This document shows, one piece after another, positions 9,066 through 17,648 of a DNA stretch of 64,000 bases. Every line of letters starts with the position of its first letter. Position 1 is the first letter of the stretch. This DNA is from Rhizobium sp. BK399 (GTDB lineage: Bacteria; Pseudomonadota; Alphaproteobacteria; Rhizobiales; Rhizobiaceae). The notes beneath the pieces are model-generated. The model did not search any database. It was not told where the DNA came from and saw only the letters and a list, made by a program, of their open reading frames with translations. The stretch covers positions 302,025 through 366,024 of the forward strand of contig NZ_JACIAH010000005.1 in NCBI RefSeq assembly GCF_014194695.1. The letters are read 5' to 3'. The position numbers were made by a program, and so were the translations under genes.

Positions 9066-9360
9066 TGATCTGCCGATGTGGAACCTGAACATCCGGACGG
9101 AGCGCGGGAGGCGGCGTCCGACACGTGCCGAACGGCACTTCTGCTAGATAGGCCGATCGGCGCAGCACGGAAAGAGAAAATCCTGAAATCTCAAAGGATT
9201 TTGCTCTCCGGAGCCCATCCGAGCACGCCGCAAGCAACACGCTGCGCGCGAAATTTCGAAACAGAAACAATTTGACAGCTATTGCTTCTGCAGCCACCGT
9301 AGCGAAACAACGGGGGCAGCCTGGCGCCGTATTATCTTCACCCGATTGGGGCACAAGTCG

Positions 9361-10473
9361 ATGAACGAAACGCTGCTTGTTCTCAACACCGGCTCGTCGA
9401 GCCTGAAGTTCCAGATCTTCGAGGAACGGGATCTCACCGTGCTGATGAGCGGCAAGGTCACCGGCATCGGCGACACGCCCGAAATGCGCGCCAAACTGCC
9501 CAACGGGCGGGAGACGAAAAACTCCTTGCCCGCGGACACCGATCACAACACAGCCCTAAGCGCCGTGATGAACCTTATCCGCGACCATGATCATGCCTGG
9601 CGGACGGCCGCAGTTGTTCATCGCGTCGTTCACGGTGGGCAAGATTTCGCAGAACCCGTTATCGTCACCCCGGAGGTGATGCGCCGCCTAGAAGCACTCA
9701 TCCCGTTGGCGCCGCTTCACCAACCACACAATCTCGCCGGCATCACCGCTTCGGCCCGATTGGGGAGCGGCGCGCCGGATATTGCCTGCTTCGACACCGC
9801 CTTTCACGCGGGGCACGACAAATTGGCAAGTAGCTTCGCGCTGCCACAGGATATGCGCGACAAGGGCATTCGCCGCTACGGCTTCCACGGGCTTTCGTAT
9901 GAATGGATCTCGCAGGTGCTGGCTAGAGACCATCCGGGTCTGCATGCGGGTCGAGTTGTCATCGGACACCTCGGCAACGGCGCCAGCCTCTGTGCGCTAA
10001 AGGCAGGCGTCAGCGTCGATACGACAATGAGCATGACCGCGCTCGACGGCATTCCGATGGGGACGCGAAGCGGGGCAATGGACCCCGGCGCCATCCTCTA
10101 TATGCTTCACGACCTGAATCTTGGCGTCGAAACCGTCCAGGACATCCTCTATGAACGCTCCGGCCTGAAAGGATTGTCCGGCCTCACCAACGACGTCGAA
10201 GCGCTGCTTCAAAGCGAGGATCCGCAGGCGACGTTCGCACTCGAATACTTTGCGCTGAAAGCTGCCCAATACGCAGCCATGATGGCCGTCTCCATGGGAG
10301 GGATCGACGCGGTCGTCTTCACGGGTGGGATTGGCGAGCACGCCGCTTCCGTTCGCGAAGCGATCCTTGCAAGGCTGCGCTTCCTCGGTGATTTCAAGGT
10401 ACTGGTGATCCCGACGAACGAGGAACGCGTGATGGCGACGCACGCGAAAAAGCTGCTCCGCTCCGCAGCCTGA
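9361..10473 (+). CDS. ackA: Acetate kinase
   Basis: 370 residues; catalyses ATP + acetate = ADP + acetyl phosphate. The phosphate-binding motif NTGSSSLKF is at residues 7-15; VHGGQDF, FDTAFH (catalytic Asp), RYGFHGLSYEW, GHLGNGAS and FTGGIGEHA all follow in the normal order, and the C-terminal TNEE near the end supplies the metal-binding glutamate. The start at 9361 fits the family; it is somewhat shorter than the 395-400 residues common in other bacteria. Neither phosphotransacetylase nor phosphoketolase, its frequent partners in rhizobia, is adjacent. It converges on the CBS-BON gene with only 10 bp between stops. Confidence 0.93.
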   Translation: MNETLLVLNTGSSSLKFQIFEERDLTVLMSGKVTGIGDTPEMRAKLPNGRETKNSLPADTDHNTALSAVMNLIRDHDHAWRTAAVVHRVVHGGQDFAEPVIVTPEVMRRLEALIPLAPLHQPHNLAGITASARLGSGAPDIACFDTAFHAGHDKLASSFALPQDMRDKGIRRYGFHGLSYEWISQVLARDHPGLHAGRVVIGHLGNGASLCALKAGVSVDTTMSMTALDGIPMGTRSGAMDPGAILYMLHDLNLGVETVQDILYERSGLKGLSGLTNDVEALLQSEDPQATFALEYFALKAAQYAAMMAVSMGGIDAVVFTGGIGEHAASVREAILARLRFLGDFKVLVIPTNEERVMATHAKKLLRSAA

Positions 10474-10483
10474 GGACGTCAGA

Positions 10484-11140
10484 TCAGGTTAGGTTCAGCT
10501 TGTCGATGAAGCCATCGACACCCTTGACGTTCTCAACCAGCACCCGGATCGCACGACGTTCCAGCTCGCTGGATACAGTTCCTTCCAGGATGGCTCTGGA
10601 ATCCTGAACCGATACCTTGATCGCATCTGTCTCGAGACCGAGATCGCCCTGCAATCGAGCGCGAATGGCACGCGCAAGTGCATCGTCACCACTTGCCGTT
10701 CTCTCTTTCGGCGCTGCAACGATGGCCTTGAGAAGATCGACGCGACTGACGATGCCAAGGAGCCGCTTGTCGCTGACGACGGGAACACGCTTGATCTTGT
10801 GCTGGAACATCAGTTCAGCAATGGCAGCGGCCGGCGCATCCGGTGCAACGCTGATGACGCTTGCGGACATGACATCGGATACGCGCCAACTGCGGCTACG
10901 AATATAGTCGTCGAAATCGACGAGCGATGCGTTATCGGAGTTGCCGGCCGATCGACCGCCACCAAACTCGATCCGCCGCATCAGGTCGCCCTCCGTCAGG
11001 AGGCCACACAGGTTGCCATCATTGTCGATGACGGGCAGGCCACTGATGTCCTTGGCCACCATGAGGTCGATTGCCTGATGCACGCTGCTGTCGGCGCTGA
11101 TCGTCGTGATGTCAGTGTTCATGATGTCTTGAGCAAACAT
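10484..11140 (-). CDS. CBS-domain pair with C-terminal BON domain
   Basis: 218 residues. Two CBS motifs (about 1-60, IMNTDITTISADSSVHQA; about 90-150, VMSASVISVAPDAPAAA) form a Bateman module that typically binds adenine nucleotides. A BON domain follows (about 155-218, ending VKGVDGFIDKLNLT). No signal peptide is present from the chosen ATG at 11140, so a cytoplasmic sensor role is likely; the partner is unknown. The open frame extends to 11275, but the extra residues are basic, low-quality sequence, and MFAQDIM is the usual beginning of the family. A linker at about 68-85 is rich in G and N. Confidence 0.85.
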   Translation of the reverse strand: MFAQDIMNTDITTISADSSVHQAIDLMVAKDISGLPVIDNDGNLCGLLTEGDLMRRIEFGGGRSAGNSDNASLVDFDDYIRSRSWRVSDVMSASVISVAPDAPAAAIAELMFQHKIKRVPVVSDKRLLGIVSRVDLLKAIVAAPKERTASGDDALARAIRARLQGDLGLETDAIKVSVQDSRAILEGTVSSELERRAIRVLVENVKGVDGFIDKLNLT

Positions 11141-11408
11141 GTCAATCCCATTGCGCTCTGGAGGAAGTCGAATGGTGCCGGCGCGCGGCCTCGCTTTGCT
11201 AGAGGCACGCCTGATGCTGCGAATATTGCGCAATTCCACGCGGCTGTCGATCAATGATCGCGAACCTAATTTCAACCTGAGAGATTAGTTTCCTAAGACG
11301 CTTTTGACTCGGCAATCCGACAGGATCATCCGACGACTCTCGGCATCCGGTTCCCGCCGGTCGCTGATGTGCTCCTTGTCGCTGTGCTCCTTCAGGCGAG
11401 GTTTCAGG

Positions 11409-12563
11409 TCATCCCAGTATGTTTCTGATGGCTCGCATGAAAACGCCCGAACCAGTGGCAATCAATTCATCGGGAAAATCGTAATCCGGGTTGTGTAGGC
11501 GCGGATGAGCTTCGCCGGCGCCGAGAAAGAACATCGCGGCCGGTGCCACGGTTCGGAACAGACCGAAATCTTCGGATGCCTTCATCGGCAACATACTGCT
11601 TGTTGCGTCATGGCTCACGCCCTCGTCATCCAGCGCTCGCCGCAACTCCGCCACCGCTTCGGCAGAGTTGTAGCATTGATGGAACACGTCCTCGTAGCTG
11701 ATCTCCACCTGCAGGTGTCCAGTATCTGCCTCAGTCCGAACCAGTTCCTCCGCGCGTGAAACCAGGGCGGCCATGGCTTCATCGGTCAATGTCCGTAGGG
11801 TTGCCCAGATCTGCGCCTCTCCAGGACTGATGCCAAAGGCCGGTTCACCGAGACGCGCATGCGTGACCGTAACCAGCGAGTAATCCGGCCCCAGCGGACC
11901 ATTGTTGCCGAGCGACGTCAAATCACCGAGCAAGCGCGCCATCGCGAAAGTCGGTGCGATGCCCTGCTCCGGATAGGAAGCGTGCGACGTCTTGCCTTTC
12001 AAAGCGATCTTCATTCCGCGCGAGGCGCAGTTGACGGGCCCCTCCTTGAGAAGGACATGGCCAAGCCGAACACCTGGGAAATTATGAAGTGACAGCGATA
12101 GATCCGGCTTTAAGGCGGCAAACTTGGGATCCGCAAGCACGGCCGCTGCGCCCGCGCCGTTTTCTTCGGCCGGTTGGAACATCAGGATTGCGCGCCCGCG
12201 GGCTGGCCGCATCTGCCCCAACCCCTTCGCAACCGCCATAAGGATCGCCATGTGACCGTCATGACCGCAGAGGTGCCCCCGGCCGGGTATGGCAGAGCGA
12301 TGCGCCGCGTCAGAGATTTCCTCGATCGGCAGGCCGTCCAGCTCCGCACGGATCAAGACGGTCGGGCCTGGCTTCGTTCCTTCGAAGACAGCTGCCAGGC
12401 CGTGTCCGCCGATGCCGGTAACGATGCCGTCGGGTCCAGTGAGTCCAAGTGCTTCTTCCACACGCAACGCCGTTTGTGCCTCTTTGCCGGATATCTCCGG
12501 ATGACGGTGAAGCTCCCGCCGAAACGCCTTGATTACACTGAACTCTTCATCCGTCAGAAACAT
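11409..12563 (-). CDS. M20-family amidohydrolase (N-acyl amino acid / hippurate hydrolase type)
   Basis: 384 residues. The dinuclear metal site motifs of peptidase family M20D are visible: RAELDGLPI, GHLCGHDGHMA, FQPAEENGAGA (catalytic Glu), the LHN element, and a C-terminal HNPDYDFPD motif containing the last histidine. The dimerisation (lid) domain lies roughly at 175-290. Likely hydrolyses an N-acyl or N-carbamoyl amino acid in the cytoplasm; the substrate cannot be read from sequence. Start at 12563 follows AGGA at a 9-nt spacing. It is divergent from an IclR regulator, which probably controls it. Confidence 0.9.
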   Translation of the reverse strand: MFLTDEEFSVIKAFRRELHRHPEISGKEAQTALRVEEALGLTGPDGIVTGIGGHGLAAVFEGTKPGPTVLIRAELDGLPIEEISDAAHRSAIPGRGHLCGHDGHMAILMAVAKGLGQMRPARGRAILMFQPAEENGAGAAAVLADPKFAALKPDLSLSLHNFPGVRLGHVLLKEGPVNCASRGMKIALKGKTSHASYPEQGIAPTFAMARLLGDLTSLGNNGPLGPDYSLVTVTHARLGEPAFGISPGEAQIWATLRTLTDEAMAALVSRAEELVRTEADTGHLQVEISYEDVFHQCYNSAEAVAELRRALDDEGVSHDATSSMLPMKASEDFGLFRTVAPAAMFFLGAGEAHPRLHNPDYDFPDELIATGSGVFMRAIRNILG

Positions 12564-12693
12564 CGTCGAAAATCCTGGCAACACGTGAAGCGAGATGGAA
12601 CGGCAACGAACCTAGCCTCTTCGACATCCATAGTCGACAGAACCGGCCGCGCGACACTGCATCCGCCTTTCCTCGCTTTCCCGCGTCTGTGCA

Positions 12694-12707
12694 TTTGTAT
12701 ATGTAAA
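12694..12707. promoter_or_regulatory. Imperfect palindrome between the M20 and IclR genes
   Basis: TTTGTATATGTAAA is a near-palindrome 22 bp upstream of the IclR start, in an otherwise GC-rich divergent promoter region. IclR regulators often bind short palindromes of this kind in the shared intergenic region, so it is a candidate operator; there is only one copy. Confidence 0.3.
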
Positions 12708-12729
12708 GTAGCATTCACAGGAGAAGTTG

Positions 12730-13515
12730 ATGCAAGCAGACGACGCTGATCGGTACCGCGCACCGGCGCTGGATAAAGGGCTCGATATCCTTGAGCTTTT
12801 GGCGGGCGTCGAGCAAGGCCTGACCCAGGCAGAAATCGCCAAGCGTCTCGATCGCAGCCCCAACGAATTCTATCGAATGCTCGACCGGCTCGTCCGACGC
12901 GGCTACGTGACAAAGCTCGAGGGCGACCGATTCACCCTCACCCTCAAGCTATTCGGCCTGTCGCAGTTGCATGCGCCAACGCGTCGACTGGCGTCCTTCG
13001 CCACGCCGCTGATGCGCGAACTCGCGCAGCGGACAAAACAGGCGAACCACCTCGTCGTCTTTGATCGCGGCGCGGCAGTTGTGATCGCCCAACACGAGGC
13101 ACCGGACTATTGGGGTATCTCGATCCGCGTCGGCTCGCATATGAGTCTTTTCGATACCGGTTCCGGCCACGTGCTTCTCGCCTTCAAAAGTAACGAGGAG
13201 CGCCAGATGATGATCGCGGAACACGCGCGCAGCCGCGACGAGGTGAAGCTCGAACCGGGTTTCTACCAGCATCTCGCCCTTATTCGCGAACGCGGCTACG
13301 AAATGATGGCCAGCGCCCAAACGGCAGGCGTACACAACCTATCGGCACCGATTCTTGGCCCGGATGGGCGCTGCATAGCGGCCCTCACCTGCCCCTATAT
13401 CGCGCTGGTCAACGCGCCTGCTGCACCGGACATCAGCCAAACGATAACAATGGTGATGAAGACGGCCAGCGAGCTTTCGTTGCTCGCCGGCTCGGACGTC
13501 AAAACACCCGGCTGA
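12730..13515 (+). CDS. IclR-family transcriptional regulator
   Basis: 261 residues. The N-terminal winged helix-turn-helix (about 10-72: ALDKGLDILELL, TQAEIAKRLDRSPNEFYRML) is followed by the IclR effector-binding GAF-like domain (about 85-255), including SAPILGPDGRCIAALT. ATG 12730 is preferred over the overlapping TTG at 12727 because AGGAG lies at the right distance. Divergent orientation to the M20 amidohydrolase (166 bp apart) suggests it controls that gene in response to its substrate or product (inference). Confidence 0.88.
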   Translation: MQADDADRYRAPALDKGLDILELLAGVEQGLTQAEIAKRLDRSPNEFYRMLDRLVRRGYVTKLEGDRFTLTLKLFGLSQLHAPTRRLASFATPLMRELAQRTKQANHLVVFDRGAAVVIAQHEAPDYWGISIRVGSHMSLFDTGSGHVLLAFKSNEERQMMIAEHARSRDEVKLEPGFYQHLALIRERGYEMMASAQTAGVHNLSAPILGPDGRCIAALTCPYIALVNAPAAPDISQTITMVMKTASELSLLAGSDVKTPG

Positions 13516-13563
13516 GGACCAGAACTTATGTTTGGCTCGACGGTCCTGCTGAAGATGCTGTTT

Positions 13564-13581
13564 TTGAAGTTCATACTTCAA
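13564..13581. repeat. Short perfect inverted repeat
   Basis: TTGAAGT and ACTTCAA (7 bp arms, 4-nt spacer) downstream of the IclR gene and 150 bp before the receiver-only gene. No T-run follows on either strand, so it does not look like a normal terminator; an operator or accidental palindrome is equally possible. Confidence 0.25.
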
Positions 13582-13730
13582 CAACCCATTTCGGCACGCA
13601 TGTTTAAGGCCGCTGTCAGCTAACGATCCCATTAGAAATCCTTGCGGCGCAAAAAAAGCGACGCCAAACGAACCCTCATGGTGACTGCGCACGCTGTCGC
13701 ACAGCAGGCATGCAGTAGTGGAGACAGCGC

Positions 13731-14090
13731 GTGAACGTATTGTTGGTCGAGGACAACATCCTGTTGGGCGACGCGGTGCGTGATCACATCGCAGCCGACG
13801 GTCATTCAGTCGACTGGTGTCTCAATCTCGCGGAGGCGACGCAAGCCGCCGAAACGGGCAACTACGGCGTGATCCTGCTCGATCTGCGCCTGCCCGACGG
13901 CAACGGCCTAACGCTGTTGAAGGCCCTCCGGAGAAAGGCAAACTCCGTTCCTGTCATCATTCTCACCGCGCACGACCAGGCCTCTGACCAGATCGAGGGC
14001 CTCCGGAGCGGCGCGGACGATTTCCTGGTGAAGCCCTTCGGGCTCTCGGAGCTTTCCGAGCGCATGAAGGCGGCAAACTGCAAGCACTGA
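13731..14090 (+). CDS. Receiver-only response regulator, probably a truncated OmpR/QseB-PmrA type regulator
   Basis: 119 residues: one receiver domain with LLVED, phosphoacceptor Asp in ILLDLRLPDGNG, Thr in ILTAHD and Lys in LVKPF, so phosphotransfer chemistry is intact. The sequence matches OmpR-family regulators of the QseB/PmrA group up to GLSELSERM, then stops where the linker and winged-helix DNA-binding domain should follow (normal length about 220). The GTG start at 13731 has GGAG upstream. No sensor kinase is adjacent. The neighbouring convergent gene is an EptA-type enzyme, which in many bacteria is controlled by PmrA/PmrB, so this is likely the relic of such a system or a single-domain derivative. 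Confidence 0.8.
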   Translation: MNVLLVEDNILLGDAVRDHIAADGHSVDWCLNLAEATQAAETGNYGVILLDLRLPDGNGLTLLKALRRKANSVPVIILTAHDQASDQIEGLRSGADDFLVKPFGLSELSERMKAANCKH

Positions 14091-14170
14091 GACGTGAACT
14101 GGCCGCCTGAAGGAGCGGCCATCCGAGCGTGATTAGCTCAGCAGGCACTCCTGCCTACGCCACGTGGTCA

Positions 14171-15829
14171 TTATCGGATGCTCGCGACCTTGTCCGTCCG
14201 CCGGCACGCGGCGAACACGTCCAGGTGTGGATCATAGATCTTGGTCGTCACGTCCATGAGCCCGAGCACGCTGTGGAAGAAGTTGTCGTGCGAACGGCCT
14301 TCGTCTGCTTGCTTGGCCATGCAACTCATATCGAAGCCGGCGGATTTCGCGAGATCGTCGCCGACCCATACGAGGAACGGCACATGGGTCTGCTGCGACG
14401 GCGCCACGATATAGGGCGCGCCATGGAGGTAGATCCCGTTCTCGCCAAGCGATTCCCCATGGTCCGAAAGGTAGATCGCCGCACCAGCAACTTTGTCGGA
14501 ATGTTGCTTCAGCCTATCGATGACACTTGAAACCACGTGATCCGTGTAGAGGATCGTATTGTCGTAGGCATTGGTAATCTCTTGGGCCGTGCAGCTGCCA
14601 AAGTCGTTGGCCCTGCAGTCGGGAACGAAACGCCTATACTCGTCGGGATAACGAGCAAAGTAGGCCGGCCCGTGGCTACCGAGTTGGTGCAGGACCAATA
14701 CACTGTCGCCCTTCACATGATCGAGCCAATCGTCGACCTGGTCGAGCAGGATACCATCGAGGCACTCACCGTCCTTGCAAAAGCGTGGGTCGGCGGACTT
14801 CGGCAGTGAGGTGTAGGCAACCCGGTCAGTAACGTGGTAGCTGCCGGTATCATTGTCCATCCAGGAGACGTCAACCTTTGCGTGGCTCAGCACGTCGAGC
14901 AGGTTCTCGGTCGCAAGGCTCTTCCGATGCGTATAGGCAGTGCGCGGATAGACGGAGAACATGCACGGGATGGAGACCGCCGTCGCCGTCCCGCAGCTGG
15001 TCGTATTCGGAAAATAGACGACATTCTGCTTTTCAAGTTCAGGATTCGTCTTGCGCTGGTAGCCGCCCAGCGAGAAATCGTCGGCGCGGGCCGTCTCGCC
15101 CGCGACTATGATTGTCACACGTGGCTTGTTGAGACCGGCTGTGTTGATCCTGTGTGCATCCGTACCAAGCGGCGCCGCGACGACCCGCGCATCCTCTTCC
15201 GACGAAACGGCATAGCGAATGGTGCTGGTAATCGGCAAAAATGGGTTCAGTCGATCGAGGATGTCCCGGTGCGCACGCCCGACCCCGGCAAAGGCCCTGT
15301 AATCGCCGAAGCCGACGACGGCGAAAACCGCCAGGCAGGCCAGGATCACGCCCGTATTATGAGCAAGCTTGGACAGCACCGGTCGATGCCGAATACGCAC
15401 CCAGCTAATCACCAGCGACGGCAACACTCCGGCCAGCAGCATATGCAACGCAAACCGCACCGTTATCAGATGCCCCGCCTCCGCGCCCGTTGACACCGCA
15501 GCGTTGCGGATCATCTCCTTGTCGACGATCACACCGAACTGATCGGTAAACCAAGAACCGGCGGCGGCTGCGAGCACAAAAAAGATCAAGAAAGGTTTGG
15601 TGAGGTACTTGGCGGAGAAGGCAGTCACGATTGCCATGCAGACTGCAGAAATCCCGATGACAAAAAGTACAAACGACAGGTGATCAGTCGCGAAATCGCC
15701 GTAGGCCGTACTCCAAAACGAGCGGTTTGTCACAAAGAGCAGGTAGAGAGTGGTGGCAAAGCAAAGCGTCACGCTGCCGATTTCAGGTCGCCGGTCGATC
15801 AGGCGGACCTTGGTGGCATTCTCGTTCAA
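14171..15829 (-). CDS. eptA: Phosphoethanolamine transferase (lipid A), EptA/MCR family
   Basis: 552 residues. Five N-terminal transmembrane helices (about 20-215) precede a periplasmic alkaline-phosphatase-like catalytic domain. Zinc and catalytic elements are present: VAGETARADDFSLGGY, the nucleophile threonine in TSCGTATAVSIPCMFS, WMDNDTGSYHV, VLHQLGSHGPAYF and LSDHGESLGENG with LHGAPY. Cysteines typical of the disulfide-stabilised periplasmic domain occur (PRFCKDGECLDG). It transfers phosphoethanolamine from phosphatidylethanolamine to lipid A or core, which reduces binding of cationic peptides. Convergent with a truncated response regulator that may once have controlled it. Confidence 0.92.
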   Translation of the reverse strand: MNENATKVRLIDRRPEIGSVTLCFATTLYLLFVTNRSFWSTAYGDFATDHLSFVLFVIGISAVCMAIVTAFSAKYLTKPFLIFFVLAAAAGSWFTDQFGVIVDKEMIRNAAVSTGAEAGHLITVRFALHMLLAGVLPSLVISWVRIRHRPVLSKLAHNTGVILACLAVFAVVGFGDYRAFAGVGRAHRDILDRLNPFLPITSTIRYAVSSEEDARVVAAPLGTDAHRINTAGLNKPRVTIIVAGETARADDFSLGGYQRKTNPELEKQNVVYFPNTTSCGTATAVSIPCMFSVYPRTAYTHRKSLATENLLDVLSHAKVDVSWMDNDTGSYHVTDRVAYTSLPKSADPRFCKDGECLDGILLDQVDDWLDHVKGDSVLVLHQLGSHGPAYFARYPDEYRRFVPDCRANDFGSCTAQEITNAYDNTILYTDHVVSSVIDRLKQHSDKVAGAAIYLSDHGESLGENGIYLHGAPYIVAPSQQTHVPFLVWVGDDLAKSAGFDMSCMAKQADEGRSHDNFFHSVLGLMDVTTKIYDPHLDVFAACRRTDKVASIR

Positions 15830-15992
15830 TTGGTCGTCTCCGCGTCAAAATTTGGCGTCGACGAAACCAGGATTGGATCAGAAATAATTCATGGCTGTCG
15901 ACAATATTCGCCAGCCATGGCCGGATTTTCTGACAGCCACCTGAAGACTTCATGGCGAGGCGGTGCCCACAATGAAGGCGCATAACTACAAT

Positions 15993-17507
15993 TCAGGCCA
16001 GCGGACTGCCATATTGCGCGCCCGACAGCGTACGAGACACAGCGTTGCGCCAGCCCGCGATTTTCGTCTGCCTCTCTGTCTCTTGCATCGACGGCTGGAA
16101 TCGGCGGTTGCAAGCCCAGGCCTTTCCAAATTGCTCCTGATCCGGCCAGACCGCGGCTCTGGAACCGGCGAGCCAGGCGGCGCCCAGCGCCGTTGTCTCG
16201 ACAACGGCGGACCGGTCCACCAGATTGCCGACAACATCGGCAACACGCTGCATCGTCCAGTCGGAACTTGCCATGCCGCCATCGACCCGCAAGACCGTCT
16301 CGATGTGATGGCCGCCCCAATCTTTCCGCATCGCGATCAGGAGATCGAGCGTCTGGTAGGCGACGGATTCGAGCACCGCATGCGTCAGTTCCGCCGGGCC
16401 GCTGTTTCGGGTCAAACCAAAAATCGCGCCACGCGCCTCCGGATCCCAATACGGTGCGCCGAGCCCCGTAAAGGCCGGCACGACATAGACCTGCTGGCTT
16501 GGGTCCGAGCGCGTCGCCAGTGCACCACTCTCCGAGGCGTGCGAAATAAGACCAAGGCCGTCGCGCAGCCATTGCACCGCTGCGCCAGCGATAAAAATCG
16601 AGCCTTCCAGCGCATAGGTCGTCTTGCCGGCAAGCCGGTAAGCGACCGTCGTAATCATCCTGTTGCTGGAGGCCACGCAGTCTTGGCCGGTATTGAGGAG
16701 AGCAAAGCAACCGGTGCCATAAGTTGATTTCATCATGCCGGGCTTGAAGCAGGCATTGCCGATGGTCGCCGCCTGCTGGTCACCGGCGACCCCAAGGATC
16801 CGAATGGACGCTCCGAAGATCTCGCGATCGGTGACGCCGAAATCGTCGGCACAATCCTTGACCTCCGGAAGCATCGATGCCGGGATCCGGAGAAGGCCGA
16901 GAAGCTCCTCGTCCCACCGACCCTCGGTGATATTGAAAAGCAGCGTTCGGGACGCGTTGGTGGCATCGGTCGCATGAACCCGCCCGCTGGTTAGATTGAA
17001 GATCAGCCAGCTATCGACGGTGCCAAAGCACACTTCGCCGGCTTCGGCGCGGTCCCGCAGTCCTTCGACGTTGTCGAGCAGCCAGCGCAGCTTCGTCCCG
17101 GAAAAATAGGGGTCAAGCAGCAGGCCGGTCTTCGCGTTGAAAAGCTTCTCGTAGCCGTCAGCCTTGAGACTGTCGCAGACTTCAGCCGTGCGCCGGTCCT
17201 GCCATACAATGGCCTTGTAGAGCGCCCTACCCGACCTGCGTTCCCAGACGACAGTCGTCTCGCGTTGGTTGGTAATCCCGATCGCAGCGATATCGGTGAC
17301 CGGAACATTGGCACTTCCCAAAGCTTGCCGGGCCGTATTGACTACCGTGGTCCAAATTTCGTCCGGGTCGTGTTCGACCCAGCCCGGTTGAGGATAGGAT
17401 TGCTTGATCTCCTCCTGTGCTGACGAGATCATCTTCATCCCGGCGTCGAAGACGATCGCGCGCGAGGACGTCGTGCCTTGGTCGATCGCGAGAATATGGC
17501 CGCTCAT
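15993..17507 (-). CDS. glpK: Glycerol kinase
   Basis: 504 residues; phosphorylates glycerol to sn-glycerol 3-phosphate. FGGY-family motifs: [15 protein letters not shown] at the N-terminus, NQRETTVVW (substrate-binding region), [24 protein letters not shown] and [14 protein letters not shown]. Length equals the family norm. ATG 17507 has GGAGAAGAG upstream. It is the last gene of the glycerol operon, separated from glpV by 141 bp holding a strong hairpin, so its expression may be set partly apart from the transporter genes. Confidence 0.95.
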   Translation of the reverse strand: MSGHILAIDQGTTSSRAIVFDAGMKMISSAQEEIKQSYPQPGWVEHDPDEIWTTVVNTARQALGSANVPVTDIAAIGITNQRETTVVWERRSGRALYKAIVWQDRRTAEVCDSLKADGYEKLFNAKTGLLLDPYFSGTKLRWLLDNVEGLRDRAEAGEVCFGTVDSWLIFNLTSGRVHATDATNASRTLLFNITEGRWDEELLGLLRIPASMLPEVKDCADDFGVTDREIFGASIRILGVAGDQQAATIGNACFKPGMMKSTYGTGCFALLNTGQDCVASSNRMITTVAYRLAGKTTYALEGSIFIAGAAVQWLRDGLGLISHASESGALATRSDPSQQVYVVPAFTGLGAPYWDPEARGAIFGLTRNSGPAELTHAVLESVAYQTLDLLIAMRKDWGGHHIETVLRVDGGMASSDWTMQRVADVVGNLVDRSAVVETTALGAAWLAGSRAAVWPDQEQFGKAWACNRRFQPSMQETERQTKIAGWRNAVSRTLSGAQYGSPLA

Positions 17508-17584
17508 GCTCTTCTCCGGCGCAATAGTTCGCCTTGCCGCCGCAAACGCGCCAGCCTAATAGGTCGTTTTCTTATCGTGGTGGG

Positions 17585-17612
17585 TGCCGACGGCGGCTCA
17601 GCGCCGTCGGCA
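17585..17612 (-). terminator. Strong intercistronic hairpin between glpV and glpK
   Basis: An 11-bp perfect stem (arms 17585-17595 and 17602-17612, core GCCGACGGCG / CGCCGTCGGC) with a 6-nt loop. No T-run follows on the minus strand, so it is better read as an RNA-stabilising or attenuating hairpin that protects the glpV 3' end than as a full stop. Confidence 0.55.
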
Positions 17613-17648
17613 TTGCTATTGGCCGCCTCGTACCCGACCGAGCGCTGA

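Noticed and set aside
7432..9546. 704-residue open frame on the minus strand across the MFS exporter and ackA promoter
   Set aside because: It is a shadow of the exporter in another frame; its translation shows Arg/Gly-rich shuffled sequence and no domain, while the exporter frame has clean transmembrane helices and motifs.
14101..14120. GGCCGC/GCGGCC repeat after the receiver-only gene as a terminator
   Set aside because: Stem of only 6 bp with an 8-nt loop and no T-run; too weak to call.
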